From Clostridia bacterium (GTDB lineage Bacteria; Bacillota; Clostridia; Christensenellales; UBA3700): a stretch of 6,051 nt of DNA. Position numbers and translations under genes: made by a program. Below the pieces are notes generated by a model. It was given only the letters and a program-made list of their open reading frames with translations, was not told where the DNA came from and did no database searches. This document shows positions 1-5,959 of this stretch, piece by piece. Where the stretch lies: contig JAIEEW010000129.1 in assembly GCA_029067255.1 (NCBI GenBank), positions 1-6,051 of the forward strand. Direction: 5' to 3'. The first letter of the stretch is position 1. Every line of letters begins with the position of its first letter.

Positions 1-887
1 ACAATGCCGGCGAAATAAAGCGTAAAATAAACGATTTGAGAGCGGACGGCGGAACAAACGGCGAAGGCGGCATACAAAAGGCTTACGAAGTAGCGAAATC
101 TCATTTCATAGAAGACGGGAACAACCGCGTCATTCTTGCCACCGACGGAGATTTCAATATCGGAATAAGCAACGCAGGAGAACTCAAAGAATTTATTTCC
201 GCAAAACGCGACGACGGAATCTATCTCACTTGCATAGGACTGGGAAACAGTTACGACTACTCTATACAAACCATGGAAGCGCTTGCAAAAAGCGGAAACG
301 GTTACTGGGGTTATATCAATAACATGGAAGACGCCAAAAAATTGCTTGTCGACGATCTCTCTTCGACAATAATAACCATCGCAAAAGATGTCAAGGCAAA
401 GATAGTATTCAATAGCGAAACCGTAAAAAATTTCCGACTTTTGGGATATGAAAAGAATATACTTTCAAGCGACGATTATGAAGATAAAACTACCGACGCA
501 GGAGAAATAGGGACCGGATTTACCCTTTCGCTGTGCTTTGAGATAGAGTTGGAAGAAAACGCGGACTTGTCGTCAAATAAAGATATAGCAAACGTCAACA
601 TTAGATATAAAGACGCAAAAGCAAATGCTGAAGACCCTTCTGACGAGTTGGATTTGCCTATTACGTCAGATTGCTTTACCGACGCTCCGTCGCAAGACGA
701 TTATTTTGTGGCAAGCGTAATTGAATTTGCGCTCATACTTTTGGATTCCAAATATAAAGCCGACGCTGATCTCGGCAACGTAATAGAAAGATTGCAAGGA
801 ATGGAACTGAGCGACGAGTATAAATTACAATTTCTACAATTAGTCAAAACGTACAAAGACGGTTTGAGCAAAACCTACTTGAGATAA
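1..887 (+). CDS. YfbK-like von Willebrand factor A domain protein, 3' part
   Basis: The reading frame is open from base 3 to the TAA at 885-887, giving 294 visible residues; the start lies upstream of the window. A TTG at 36 is internal, because the residues before it (KINDL) continue the VWA fold into the conserved LRADGGTNGEGGI segment. Visible residues 1-110 are the second half of a VWA domain: T18 in GGTN and D48 in LATDGD match the later metal-ion-dependent adhesion site residues, while the first DxSxS motif is off the edge. Residues from about 113 to 293 match the C-terminal domain of the YfbK family (DUF3520), with the typical stretches TIAKDVKAKIVFN, RLLGYE and DAGEIGTG. Family members are usually predicted to be exported or lipoproteins, but the N-terminus needed to judge this is missing. 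Function is not established for the family; metal-dependent protein binding is the likely activity. The gene is convergent with the operon that follows. I am confident of the family and have no basis for a substrate. Confidence 0.9.
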   Translation, partial: NAGEIKRKINDLRADGGTNGEGGIQKAYEVAKSHFIEDGNNRVILATDGDFNIGISNAGELKEFISAKRDDGIYLTCIGLGNSYDYSIQTMEALAKSGNGYWGYINNMEDAKKLLVDDLSSTIITIAKDVKAKIVFNSETVKNFRLLGYEKNILSSDDYEDKTTDAGEIGTGFTLSLCFEIELEENADLSSNKDIANVNIRYKDAKANAEDPSDELDLPITSDCFTDAPSQDDYFVASVIEFALILLDSKYKADADLGNVIERLQGMELSDEYKLQFLQLVKTYKDGLSKTYLR

Positions 888-929
888 TATTCTCCAAACT
901 ACACCTATATTAAGTCTTTATATCTAAAA

Positions 930-956
930 CAACCGCCATTAAAATTATGGCGGTTG
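930..956. terminator. Bidirectional intrinsic terminator between convergent genes
   Basis: A perfect 10-base-pair inverted repeat (CAACCGCCAT at 930-939, ATGGCGGTTG at 947-956) encloses a 7-base loop. Read on the + strand it is followed by AAATTTTATC; read on the - strand it is followed by TTTTAG. It lies 42 bases after the stop of the VWA gene and about 53 bases beyond the stop of the DNA glycosylase gene, so it is well placed to end both transcripts. The U-tracts are short, so efficiency may be moderate. Confidence 0.8.
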
Positions 957-1009
957 AAATTTTATCGCGTTTTGTTGAAGTAATAATAAACTAAAAACAT
1001 TCCTTAAAT

Positions 1010-1474
1010 TTAGGACAAACTATCCCTTATTCTCATCCACTCTTCTTTATTCCAACCGCCTGCGTTGGCGGGAGAAGTCGACGGAAGACAAATAAACTCT
1101 AAATCGGGATAAGTCTTTTTTGCAATTTCAAACGACTTTTTCCCGTTGCAAAATATCGCTTTGATATCCGCAGTCTTCAGCGCTTTAATAATATCGTTGG
1201 GGACAACTTTTTTAATATCGCTATCCAAAGACCCGTCGCGTTCGCACGAATAGATTATATCCATAAGCGCGACGTTATGTTTTATAAGCCACTCTCGCTT
1301 TTCTTCGATACTTTCAGGAACGGGATCGCCGACAACTTCGCCGATCGTCGTCCAAAACCTATTGCGCGGATGCATATAATAAAAGCCTTTTTCCAACGAC
1401 TTGACCGACGCCATACTTCCTAATATGAGTATCTTGCTGTTTTCGTCGAAAATCGGCTCAAATGAATATATCAT
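1010..1474 (-). CDS. Hypoxanthine (deoxyinosine) DNA glycosylase, UDG superfamily family 6-like
   Basis: This 154-residue protein is the full length usual for small UDG-fold glycosylases. The N-terminus runs straight into the superfamily's first motif (KILILGSMAS, residues 14-23), followed by HPRNRFW at 35-41. The Asn38 there is at the place of the catalytic Asn I recall for family 6 enzymes. The second motif is LPSTSPANA at 130-138, and GKKSFEIAKK at 111-120 is also typical. Enzymes of this group remove hypoxanthine, the deamination product of adenine, from DNA and leave an abasic site for base excision repair in the cytoplasm. The start ATG lies one base after the TAA of the upstream kinase gene (TAA-G-ATG), with only a weak GAG upstream, which suggests translational coupling. 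It is the last gene of the operon, ahead of the 930-956 hairpin. A Mug/TDG-type specificity is the main alternative; the HPRNRFW motif favours the deoxyinosine enzyme. Confidence 0.85.
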   Translation of the reverse strand: MIYSFEPIFDENSKILILGSMASVKSLEKGFYYMHPRNRFWTTIGEVVGDPVPESIEEKREWLIKHNVALMDIIYSCERDGSLDSDIKKVVPNDIIKALKTADIKAIFCNGKKSFEIAKKTYPDLEFICLPSTSPANAGGWNKEEWMRIRDSLS

Positions 1475-1475
1475 C

Positions 1476-2303
1476 TTATTTACTCAAAGCGATTTTTGTA
1501 CATGGAGCCTGACCGCTCAACACTTCGCTTATAGTGAATTTGGGATTTGCTATATAAACTTGAGTTCCGTTTTTAAGCGGCGCTTTTATGAATTCCAACT
1601 TTGCGTTTGCTCCGTTCGCGCCCACTCTCGACGCTCCCTTACACAAATTCTGCGCTTCTTTTACCGCATCCAAAAGTTCGTAGACGTCCTTACCCGTAAT
1701 ATTGCTTATAAGCGTGCTCTCGTCGCTGGGATCGGAATATATGCCCAGCGTAGAAGTATAGATCAACAACGTCTTGCACTTGACAAGGCAAGCGATTTGC
1801 GAAGCCGTTTCGTCATTGTCCATACAATGCACGATATCGTCGCGTTTTTTCGCCAACTCCTGTAATTCAAGTTTATCGATTTCTTCAGAAGAAAGCGGAT
1901 CGTTGTAATTCACGATAGGTATTGCGTGCTGCGCGGGACATCTGAGCAAAAGGCTTTTCAGTATTTCCTTTTTAGCGGGATCGTTGAAATGTCTATGCTC
2001 GACAAGTATCTGTCTTACGCTGTATTTAGGATCGACGAATTGACGGTAATTCTTCATTAGTATCGTCTGTCCCTGCGCCGCGTAATCCATTTTGACTTCG
2101 TTGTAATCGCCTTCGATTTCTTTTCCGTTGCGTCTGATATAGTCTAATCTGCCTATTTCTGTCGCTCCGCTAGACACCCAAATATAGCCGGGTTTTAGTT
2201 CCCTGCTGATTCTGGATATAGCGTTGTAATCTATATCGCCCCACGCTTTGTTGACAAGCGCCATAGAACCTACTTTTCCTACTAATTCTATATCGAATTT
2301 CAT
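1476..2303 (-). CDS. Amino acid kinase family protein, glutamate 5-kinase-like, no PUA domain
   Basis: This 275-residue protein has the layout of the amino acid kinase fold. Matches to glutamate 5-kinase motifs are GKVGS (Lys10) at the N-terminus, VSSGATEIGR at 43-52, AAQGQ at 75-79, VNYNDPLSSEEI at 131-142, MDNDETAS at 161-168, YTSTLGIYSDP at 182-192 and GANGANAKLE at 228-237. The residues I recall as catalytic or substrate-binding in E. coli ProB (Lys10, Asn-x-Asn-Asp, Asp-Asn-Asp, late Lys) all have counterparts. However, the usual TD.DGLY and GTGGM.TK signatures are altered, and the C-terminal PUA domain is absent. No proA or proC gene adjoins it. The likely reaction is ATP-dependent phosphorylation of a carboxylate or phosphate; glutamate is possible but unproven, and such proteins are sometimes labelled uridylate kinase. 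The ATG at 2303 is chosen because AGAGGA precedes it; starting upstream at 2462 would add a low-complexity Arg-rich stretch overlapping the hydrolase gene. Gaps are 22 bases to the hydrolase gene and 1 base to the glycosylase gene. Confidence 0.75.
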   Translation of the reverse strand: MKFDIELVGKVGSMALVNKAWGDIDYNAISRISRELKPGYIWVSSGATEIGRLDYIRRNGKEIEGDYNEVKMDYAAQGQTILMKNYRQFVDPKYSVRQILVEHRHFNDPAKKEILKSLLLRCPAQHAIPIVNYNDPLSSEEIDKLELQELAKKRDDIVHCMDNDETASQIACLVKCKTLLIYTSTLGIYSDPSDESTLISNITGKDVYELLDAVKEAQNLCKGASRVGANGANAKLEFIKAPLKNGTQVYIANPKFTISEVLSGQAPCTKIALSK

Positions 2304-2310
2304 ACTTTTA

Positions 2311-2317
2311 TCCTCTT
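2311..2317 (-). promoter_or_regulatory. Ribosome binding site fixing the kinase start
   Basis: On the - strand AAGAGGA sits 7 bases before the ATG at 2303, inside the 22-base gap after the hydrolase stop. It decides the start in favour of 2303 over the longer open frame reaching 2462. Confidence 0.8.
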
Positions 2318-2325
2318 TGTATTTA

Positions 2326-3573
2326 TTATGCGATAAATTGCGCCCAACCAAACGCGTCCCGTTTGGTAAAGACAATCGCGACAACGTTCGCTTCGTTGAT
2401 CTCTTCTCCTTCCACATACGGCGTACCCGTCGTCGTATTCTTCTCTGCATTCTCGTCTGCAATAATATTCATTACGCCTTTCTCGTCGATTTGCACAGTA
2501 ATTGTACCGTCCTGATCGGTGCGGTATACCTGCGCAAAGCCGTTGTAATCGTCGTCGGGGCTCAGATCCGTATATTTATCAAGTCTGTCGAGCAATTCGG
2601 GAGTCGGGTGTCCGTAACTCTTTCCGTTTGTAGAAATAATTGCGTATTCACAATCGACTTTATTTAAGAATTCTTCGCTAGTCGAAGTTGTTGAACCGTG
2701 ATGCGCAACTTTAAGCACGTCTGCGTCAACGTTGTCAAAATATCCTTTGGCTAAAAGGTATTCTTCATTAGTATAATTGGAATCGCCAGTAAGCACTATA
2801 GTTTTGTCCGCATACTCCAAAAGACAAACGGGCGATACTGCATTCTTGGACGTTGCATCCGTCTTGGTCGGATAATCTTTCTCGTCATAGGTATAGCACT
2901 TCATTATCCAGTTTTCTCCGGATATTTCATAAGTACCTACGTTTTCGTTATAGACAGATTTCTTTGTTACCCCGTTTTCGACGTAAGTCTCTTTTTGAGC
3001 CGCTTCGTAAGCGTTTTTCCATGCAGAAGTCGTACCGGTTACGCCTTTCGGGAAATAGAAATTCTTTATTTCGTAATTTTCAATAAGTTTTTTTGCTTCC
3101 CTAATATGATCGTAATCTGTATGCGTAAGGAAGAGATAGTCGATCGTCGTTATCTCTAAATCTGTCAAAGCGCCGTTGATCACGTTCCACGGCGAAGTCG
3201 TGCCGTTCTCGCTGCCTATATCCATGACCATTATCTGTCCGTCAGGGAAAATCAAAAGTATGCAATCGCCCTGACCTATATCAAGTACGCGCATCTCCAA
3301 AATATCGCCTTCGAGTTTTGCCGTGCCCGCAGGTATAGGCGGTTTTTCTCCGCTTGGAGTTTCGTCGCCGTTGATAAGGTTTTTGATATAATCTATGACT
3401 TCTCCCCAAAGACCTTTTACGCTTATCACGATAATAGCGACGATAAGAAGAATTATGAGAATCACAGTCAAAACCGTAATAAGTTTTTTGACGGCGGAAG
3501 ATTGCGCCGCCGCCTTTTTTCTTGTATTAGATATACCTTTGGCATTTCTGCCTTTGCCGGATTTAGAAGCCAT
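2326..3573 (-). CDS. Membrane-anchored ComEC/Rec2-type metallo-beta-lactamase-fold hydrolase
   Basis: The protein has 415 residues. Residues 1-30 are Lys/Arg-rich, then one hydrophobic segment (about 31-52) forms a signal anchor, so the enzyme domain should face outside. A short linker rich in Pro and Gly (70-85) leads to the metallo-beta-lactamase fold. That fold opens with MRVLDIGQGDCILL (94-107), the hallmark of the soluble domain of the competence protein ComEC. Metal-binding candidates are His151, Asp153, Asp155 and His156 in LTHTDYDH, Asp264 in LTGDSN, and His291-His292 in VAHHGST; YGHPTPE (320-326) is also typical. The ComEC multi-spanning channel is absent, so this is a stand-alone hydrolase. 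A phosphodiesterase or nuclease activity is plausible from the fold, but the substrate is unknown. Residues 372-415 lie past the recognisable fold and match nothing I know. The start has an AAAGGAG site 5 bases upstream. Its start is 15 bases past the transporter stop, in the same operon. Confidence 0.87.
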   Translation of the reverse strand: MASKSGKGRNAKGISNTRKKAAAQSSAVKKLITVLTVILIILLIVAIIVISVKGLWGEVIDYIKNLINGDETPSGEKPPIPAGTAKLEGDILEMRVLDIGQGDCILLIFPDGQIMVMDIGSENGTTSPWNVINGALTDLEITTIDYLFLTHTDYDHIREAKKLIENYEIKNFYFPKGVTGTTSAWKNAYEAAQKETYVENGVTKKSVYNENVGTYEISGENWIMKCYTYDEKDYPTKTDATSKNAVSPVCLLEYADKTIVLTGDSNYTNEEYLLAKGYFDNVDADVLKVAHHGSTTSTSEEFLNKVDCEYAIISTNGKSYGHPTPELLDRLDKYTDLSPDDDYNGFAQVYRTDQDGTITVQIDEKGVMNIIADENAEKNTTTGTPYVEGEEINEANVVAIVFTKRDAFGWAQFIA

Positions 3574-3578
3574 GTCTA

Positions 3579-3585
3579 CTCCTTT
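3579..3585 (-). promoter_or_regulatory. Strong ribosome binding site of the MBL-fold hydrolase gene
   Basis: AAAGGAG on the - strand lies 5 bases before the ATG at 3573 and only 3 bases after the transporter's TAG stop at 3589-3591. This near-consensus anti-16S site supports independent initiation of the second gene on the shared transcript. Confidence 0.85.
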
Positions 3586-3588
3586 GGA

Positions 3589-5112
3589 CTAATCTTCGTC
3601 CGAGAAATATTCAAGTATTTTTTTCTTCTTTTCAGGCTTGTTGTCGCCGTGCTTAATAAACGCGGTCGTTACAAGCGCAAGACCTATAAATATCGACGCG
3701 TAAATGAATATGCTGTTGGGAGCGATATTCGTCATGAATATTCCCGCAAAAGCAGGAGTTACCGCTTGCGCCGACATTGAAAACGCGTAATAGTATCCGG
3801 TATACTTTCCTACCGTGCTGCCTTTTGAAAGTTCCGTAACCATAGGAAGCGTATTTACGTTTACGCATACCATACCGAATCCGGCAAGCAAGAAACACAG
3901 CGGGAAAAGATATTTTACTCCAGGCGTCTTAGCCGTCATAAAGAAGCAAGGTATGAACGCCAACGCCGCGATTATTACGCCTATGATAACGGTTTTCTTT
4001 CTGCCCAACTTGCTAGCCATAAGCGATACAGGCAAAAGCGCTATCGCGCCGCCAGCGCCGTTGAGTATCGATATCGTGCCGACGTAACCTTGCGTAAATG
4101 CAAGCGGTCCCGTAGCGTAAGTCGAAAGATGCGACTTGACTGCGTTGTATCCCATAAACCACAAAAATACCGTCATAAGTATGAGAAAAAGTGATACTAC
4201 TTTGGCTTTGGGCAATTTCTCGTTGCCTTCTATCTCTTCTTCGTCGACGACGTTGTATTTTTCTTCTTCTTCCATACGTAGTTGGACGAATTTCTTTTCT
4301 TTGACAGTCAACATGTATACGAGAAGCAATATCAATAGTACTATCGCCGTAACAAAGAAAAGCCAGAAATAATTCTGCGTAGGGTTGTTGGCGAAAATTT
4401 TATACAGTATAATTGCGACAAGTCCGCCTGCTCCGCCCATAAAGGTAATGAGCGCGTTGGCTTGAGAACGCAAAGGCTTCGGAGTTATGTCGGGCATAAG
4501 CGAAACCGCTGGCGAGCGGTAAGAAGCCATAGATACCAAAAGCATAAGCAACGCGACTATAAACATCACGAGTATCCATACGTTATCTTTCGCAATCGCT
4601 CCCGCCATAGCGATTTGCGCGGTCTTTATCGCCGCCGTAATATCTGTGTTGCCTAAACTCATAAGATTGTCGTAACTTACGTCGGTTATCGCAAGTTGAT
4701 TTACCAAATCCTGCAATTCGGAATTGTACTGGACAAGAGTTTCGTAATTATTGTAACCCGCGTCCATAATTCTTTGGAACTGGAAGAACTCAAAAAGAGC
4801 CATAATTATCAACGATACCGCCGCGGCTATCGAACCCCAAAATATAAACTTCGTCCTTCTGCCCATTTTTGCATTGACTGATTTATCGGAAAGTCCGCCA
4901 AAAAAAGGAAGCAAAAATATTGCCAACAGATTGTCAAGACCCATTATAAGTCCGTATTGCCACTCGTTCAAACCAAAACGTCTGTTGAGAATAAGAGGCA
5001 TAACGTAGTCGTACACTTCCCAGAAACACATTATTCCGAAAAATGCGAAACCTACGAGAATCGTCCGCTTGAAATCAAGTTTTAAAGTGTCGTTCGCTCT
5101 TTCTTTCTTCAT
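3589..5112 (-). CDS. Major facilitator superfamily transporter, GPH/SLC45 sugar-symporter-like
   Basis: This 507-residue polytopic membrane protein has about 12 hydrophobic segments. The MFS motif A is clear in the first half (GGLSDKSVNAKMGRRTKF, 72-89: Asp76, Gly84-Arg85-Arg86), and a weaker copy ASKLGRKK (366-373) occurs in the second half. The stretch YRSPAVSLMPDITPKPLRSQAN (198-219) is characteristic of the GPH/SLC45 sugar:cation symporter group, so an oligosaccharide or glycoside is the likely cargo; no substrate can be named. Two features stand out: a polar, mostly helical insert of about 65 residues (111-177) between membrane segments 3 and 4, likely outside the cell, and an acidic central cytoplasmic loop (about 277-300). 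The C-terminus is Lys-rich and then acidic. The start is the ATG at 5112, with AAGGGG upstream; a TTG eight codons earlier lacks a binding site. It is the first gene of the four-gene operon, read from the promoter at 5154-5182. Confidence 0.85.
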   Translation of the reverse strand: MKKERANDTLKLDFKRTILVGFAFFGIMCFWEVYDYVMPLILNRRFGLNEWQYGLIMGLDNLLAIFLLPFFGGLSDKSVNAKMGRRTKFIFWGSIAAAVSLIIMALFEFFQFQRIMDAGYNNYETLVQYNSELQDLVNQLAITDVSYDNLMSLGNTDITAAIKTAQIAMAGAIAKDNVWILVMFIVALLMLLVSMASYRSPAVSLMPDITPKPLRSQANALITFMGGAGGLVAIILYKIFANNPTQNYFWLFFVTAIVLLILLLVYMLTVKEKKFVQLRMEEEEKYNVVDEEEIEGNEKLPKAKVVSLFLILMTVFLWFMGYNAVKSHLSTYATGPLAFTQGYVGTISILNGAGGAIALLPVSLMASKLGRKKTVIIGVIIAALAFIPCFFMTAKTPGVKYLFPLCFLLAGFGMVCVNVNTLPMVTELSKGSTVGKYTGYYYAFSMSAQAVTPAFAGIFMTNIAPNSIFIYASIFIGLALVTTAFIKHGDNKPEKKKKILEYFSDED

Positions 5113-5115
5113 AAA

Positions 5116-5122
5116 TCCCCTT
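5116..5122 (-). promoter_or_regulatory. Ribosome binding site of the transporter gene
   Basis: On the - strand AAGGGGA ends 3 bases before the ATG at 5112. The spacing is short but usable, and the site selects this ATG over the TTG at 5136. Confidence 0.65.
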
Positions 5123-5153
5123 CTTGCGATTTGCAAAATAATAACCTATTGTA

Positions 5154-5182
5154 AGTATATCACAGCCGAAATAAAAAGGCAA
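5154..5182 (-). promoter_or_regulatory. Sigma-A-like promoter of the transporter operon
   Basis: On the - strand a -35 box TTGCCT (5177-5182; four of six consensus bases) and a -10 box TATACT (5154-5159; five of six) are separated by exactly 17 bases. Transcription should begin near 5147, giving a leader of roughly 35 bases. That is too short for a riboswitch, and no operator-like palindrome is evident. It is the only good promoter I see ahead of the four genes. Confidence 0.7.
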
Positions 5183-5330
5183 GGTTTTTCTTTTTCTACG
5201 TATATCGAACAGCGGATATTTTACACACAACTCTCTTATATTTATGCGACGGCAAAATAAACGATGTCTTGCGACGGATTTTGTTACATTTTTATAGTAA
5301 TTTGATAAAATACGGATAATTTACTGGACT
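5183..5330. other. Intergenic stretch without recognisable features
   Basis: This AT-rich segment lies between the operon promoter and the repeat array. It holds no plausible coding frame with a binding site, no hairpin of note and no RNA gene that I can recognise. Confidence 0.6.
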
Positions 5331-5427
5331 TAGATATTTTGACTTCGCTACCGCTTTCCCGACCAGTCGTAAAATCTACGCTTCACTCCGATTTTAGTCG
5401 GACTTGTAAATCGATTTTTTATTAAAC
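5331..5427. repeat. Degenerate partial copy of the palindrome-ended repeat
   Basis: It starts TAGATATTTTGACTTCGCT, close to the left end of the 165-base repeats, then departs after CCGCTTTCCCGACCA. That later part resembles the divergent element at 5781-5934 rather than the two full copies. A small inverted repeat (TAAAATC at 5370-5376, GATTTTA at 5390-5396, 13-base loop) follows. No matching right end is seen before the next copy at 5428, so it looks truncated or decayed; the right boundary is arbitrary. Confidence 0.5.
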
Positions 5428-5592
5428 TAGATATTTCGACTACGCTTACGCTTCGCTCAATATGACGGTAGGGAAATCATTACTTTATTTATCCTATCAA
5501 TTCAAACTAATAATCATATAATTACAAATGACGGGTAGAGTTTACTTCACCTGTATACTCTCCCGTCATTCTGAGCGCAGTCGAAGAATCTA
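5428..5592. repeat. 165-base palindrome-ended repeat, copy 1
   Basis: The left end (5428-5468) begins TAGATATTTCGACT and ends ATGACGG. The right end (5558-5592), read in reverse complement, is TAGATTCTTCGACTGCGCT then CAGAATGACGGG, so the two ends are imperfect inverted repeats with an 11-base interruption in the left arm. Inside, AATGACGGG plus AGAGT (5527-5541) pairs with ACTCT plus CCCGTCATT (5557-5570) around a 15-base loop, making a strong secondary hairpin with one bulged T. The left arm contains a doubled ACGCTT. There is no coding capacity. Core sequences like TTCGACTGCGCTCAGAATGAC are, as I recall, common in intergenic repeats of several bacterial groups. Confidence 0.8.
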
Positions 5593-5617
5593 ATCTATAT
5601 TGTTATCCTATTATATT
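5593..5617. repeat. 25-base linker shared between repeat units
   Basis: This linker (ATCTATATTGTTATCC onward) recurs at 5935-5959 with three base differences and the same length of 25. In both places it sits between a right end (ATCTA) and the next left end (TAGAT), so the duplicated unit includes the linker and spans 190 bases. Confidence 0.7.
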
Positions 5618-5782
5618 TAGATATTTCGACTCCGCTGTCGCTCCGCTCAATATGACGGGAGGGAAATCATTACTTTATTTATCCTAATCAATTCAAACTA
5701 ATAATCATATAATTACAAATGACGGGTAGAGTTACAAACTTTGTTTTCTCTCCCGCTATTGCGAGCGCAGTCGAAGAATCTA
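5618..5782. repeat. 165-base palindrome-ended repeat, copy 2
   Basis: It has exactly the same length and layout as the copy at 5428-5592, and lies 190 bases further on. The central part from GGGAAATCATT (5661) to GTAGAGTT (5733) is identical to copy 1 except for one inserted A. Differences cluster in the left arm (TCCGCTGTCGCTCCGCTC replaces TACGCTTACGCTTCGCTC), in the hairpin loop and in the right arm (CCCGCTATT replaces CCCGTCATT, which weakens the inner hairpin). Near identity of the non-palindromic centre points to a recent shared origin. Confidence 0.8.
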
Positions 5783-5934
5783 GTCTTATGCCGACAGGCT
5801 TTCCGCTTTAAGTCCGACCAAAATTGAGCGTAGCCGTAAGGAGCAACGCGACGGTCTAGCGAGCAAGCATTGCGTCTTGTGCGAGCGTCTATTTTGCGTT
5901 TGGTCGGGGAATTTAAGCACAGTCGAAGAATCTA
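5781..5934. repeat. Divergent repeat element abutting copy 2
   Basis: It begins at the final TA of copy 2 and ends with CAGTCGAAGAATCTA (5920-5934), the same 15 bases that end copy 2 (5768-5782). The left end (GCCGACAGGCTTTCCGCTTT, then CCGACCA) resembles the partial copy at 5331. Inside, CCGACCAAA (5814-5822) and TTTGGTCGG (5899-5907) form a 9-base inverted repeat. They enclose a segment richer in GCG and CGA steps than its surroundings. No coding frame is evident. Confidence 0.6.
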
Positions 5935-5959
5935 ATCTATATTGTTACCCTATTGAATT

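Noticed and set aside
36..38. TTG at 36 as the start of the VWA protein
   Set aside because: The frame is open to the left edge and the residues before it continue the conserved VWA sequence, so the TTG encodes an internal leucine.
1401..1865. Open frame of 154 codons on the + strand
   Set aside because: It lies opposite the glycosylase and kinase genes, whose conserved motifs are clear, and its translation resembles no known protein. Other + strand frames at 2248-2667, 2853-3086 and 3815-4087 were dismissed for the same reason.
2304..2462. Longer N-terminus for the kinase, from an upstream start at 2462 in the same frame
   Set aside because: The added 53 residues are Arg/Lys-rich low-complexity, overlap the 3' end of the hydrolase gene in another frame, and lack the binding site seen before 2303.
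5113..5136. TTG at 5136 as the transporter start
   Set aside because: No ribosome binding site precedes it, it adds only eight residues, and the ATG at 5112 has AAGGGG just upstream.
5281..5309. Possible + strand promoter (TTGTTA, 17 bases, GATAAA)
   Set aside because: The -10 match is poor and no gene follows on the + strand, only the repeat array; AT-rich DNA makes such matches frequent.
5415..5420. Terminator formed by the small hairpin at 5370-5396 with the T-run at 5415-5420
   Set aside because: The stem has only seven mostly A-T pairs, the T-run starts 18 bases later, and no + strand gene precedes it.
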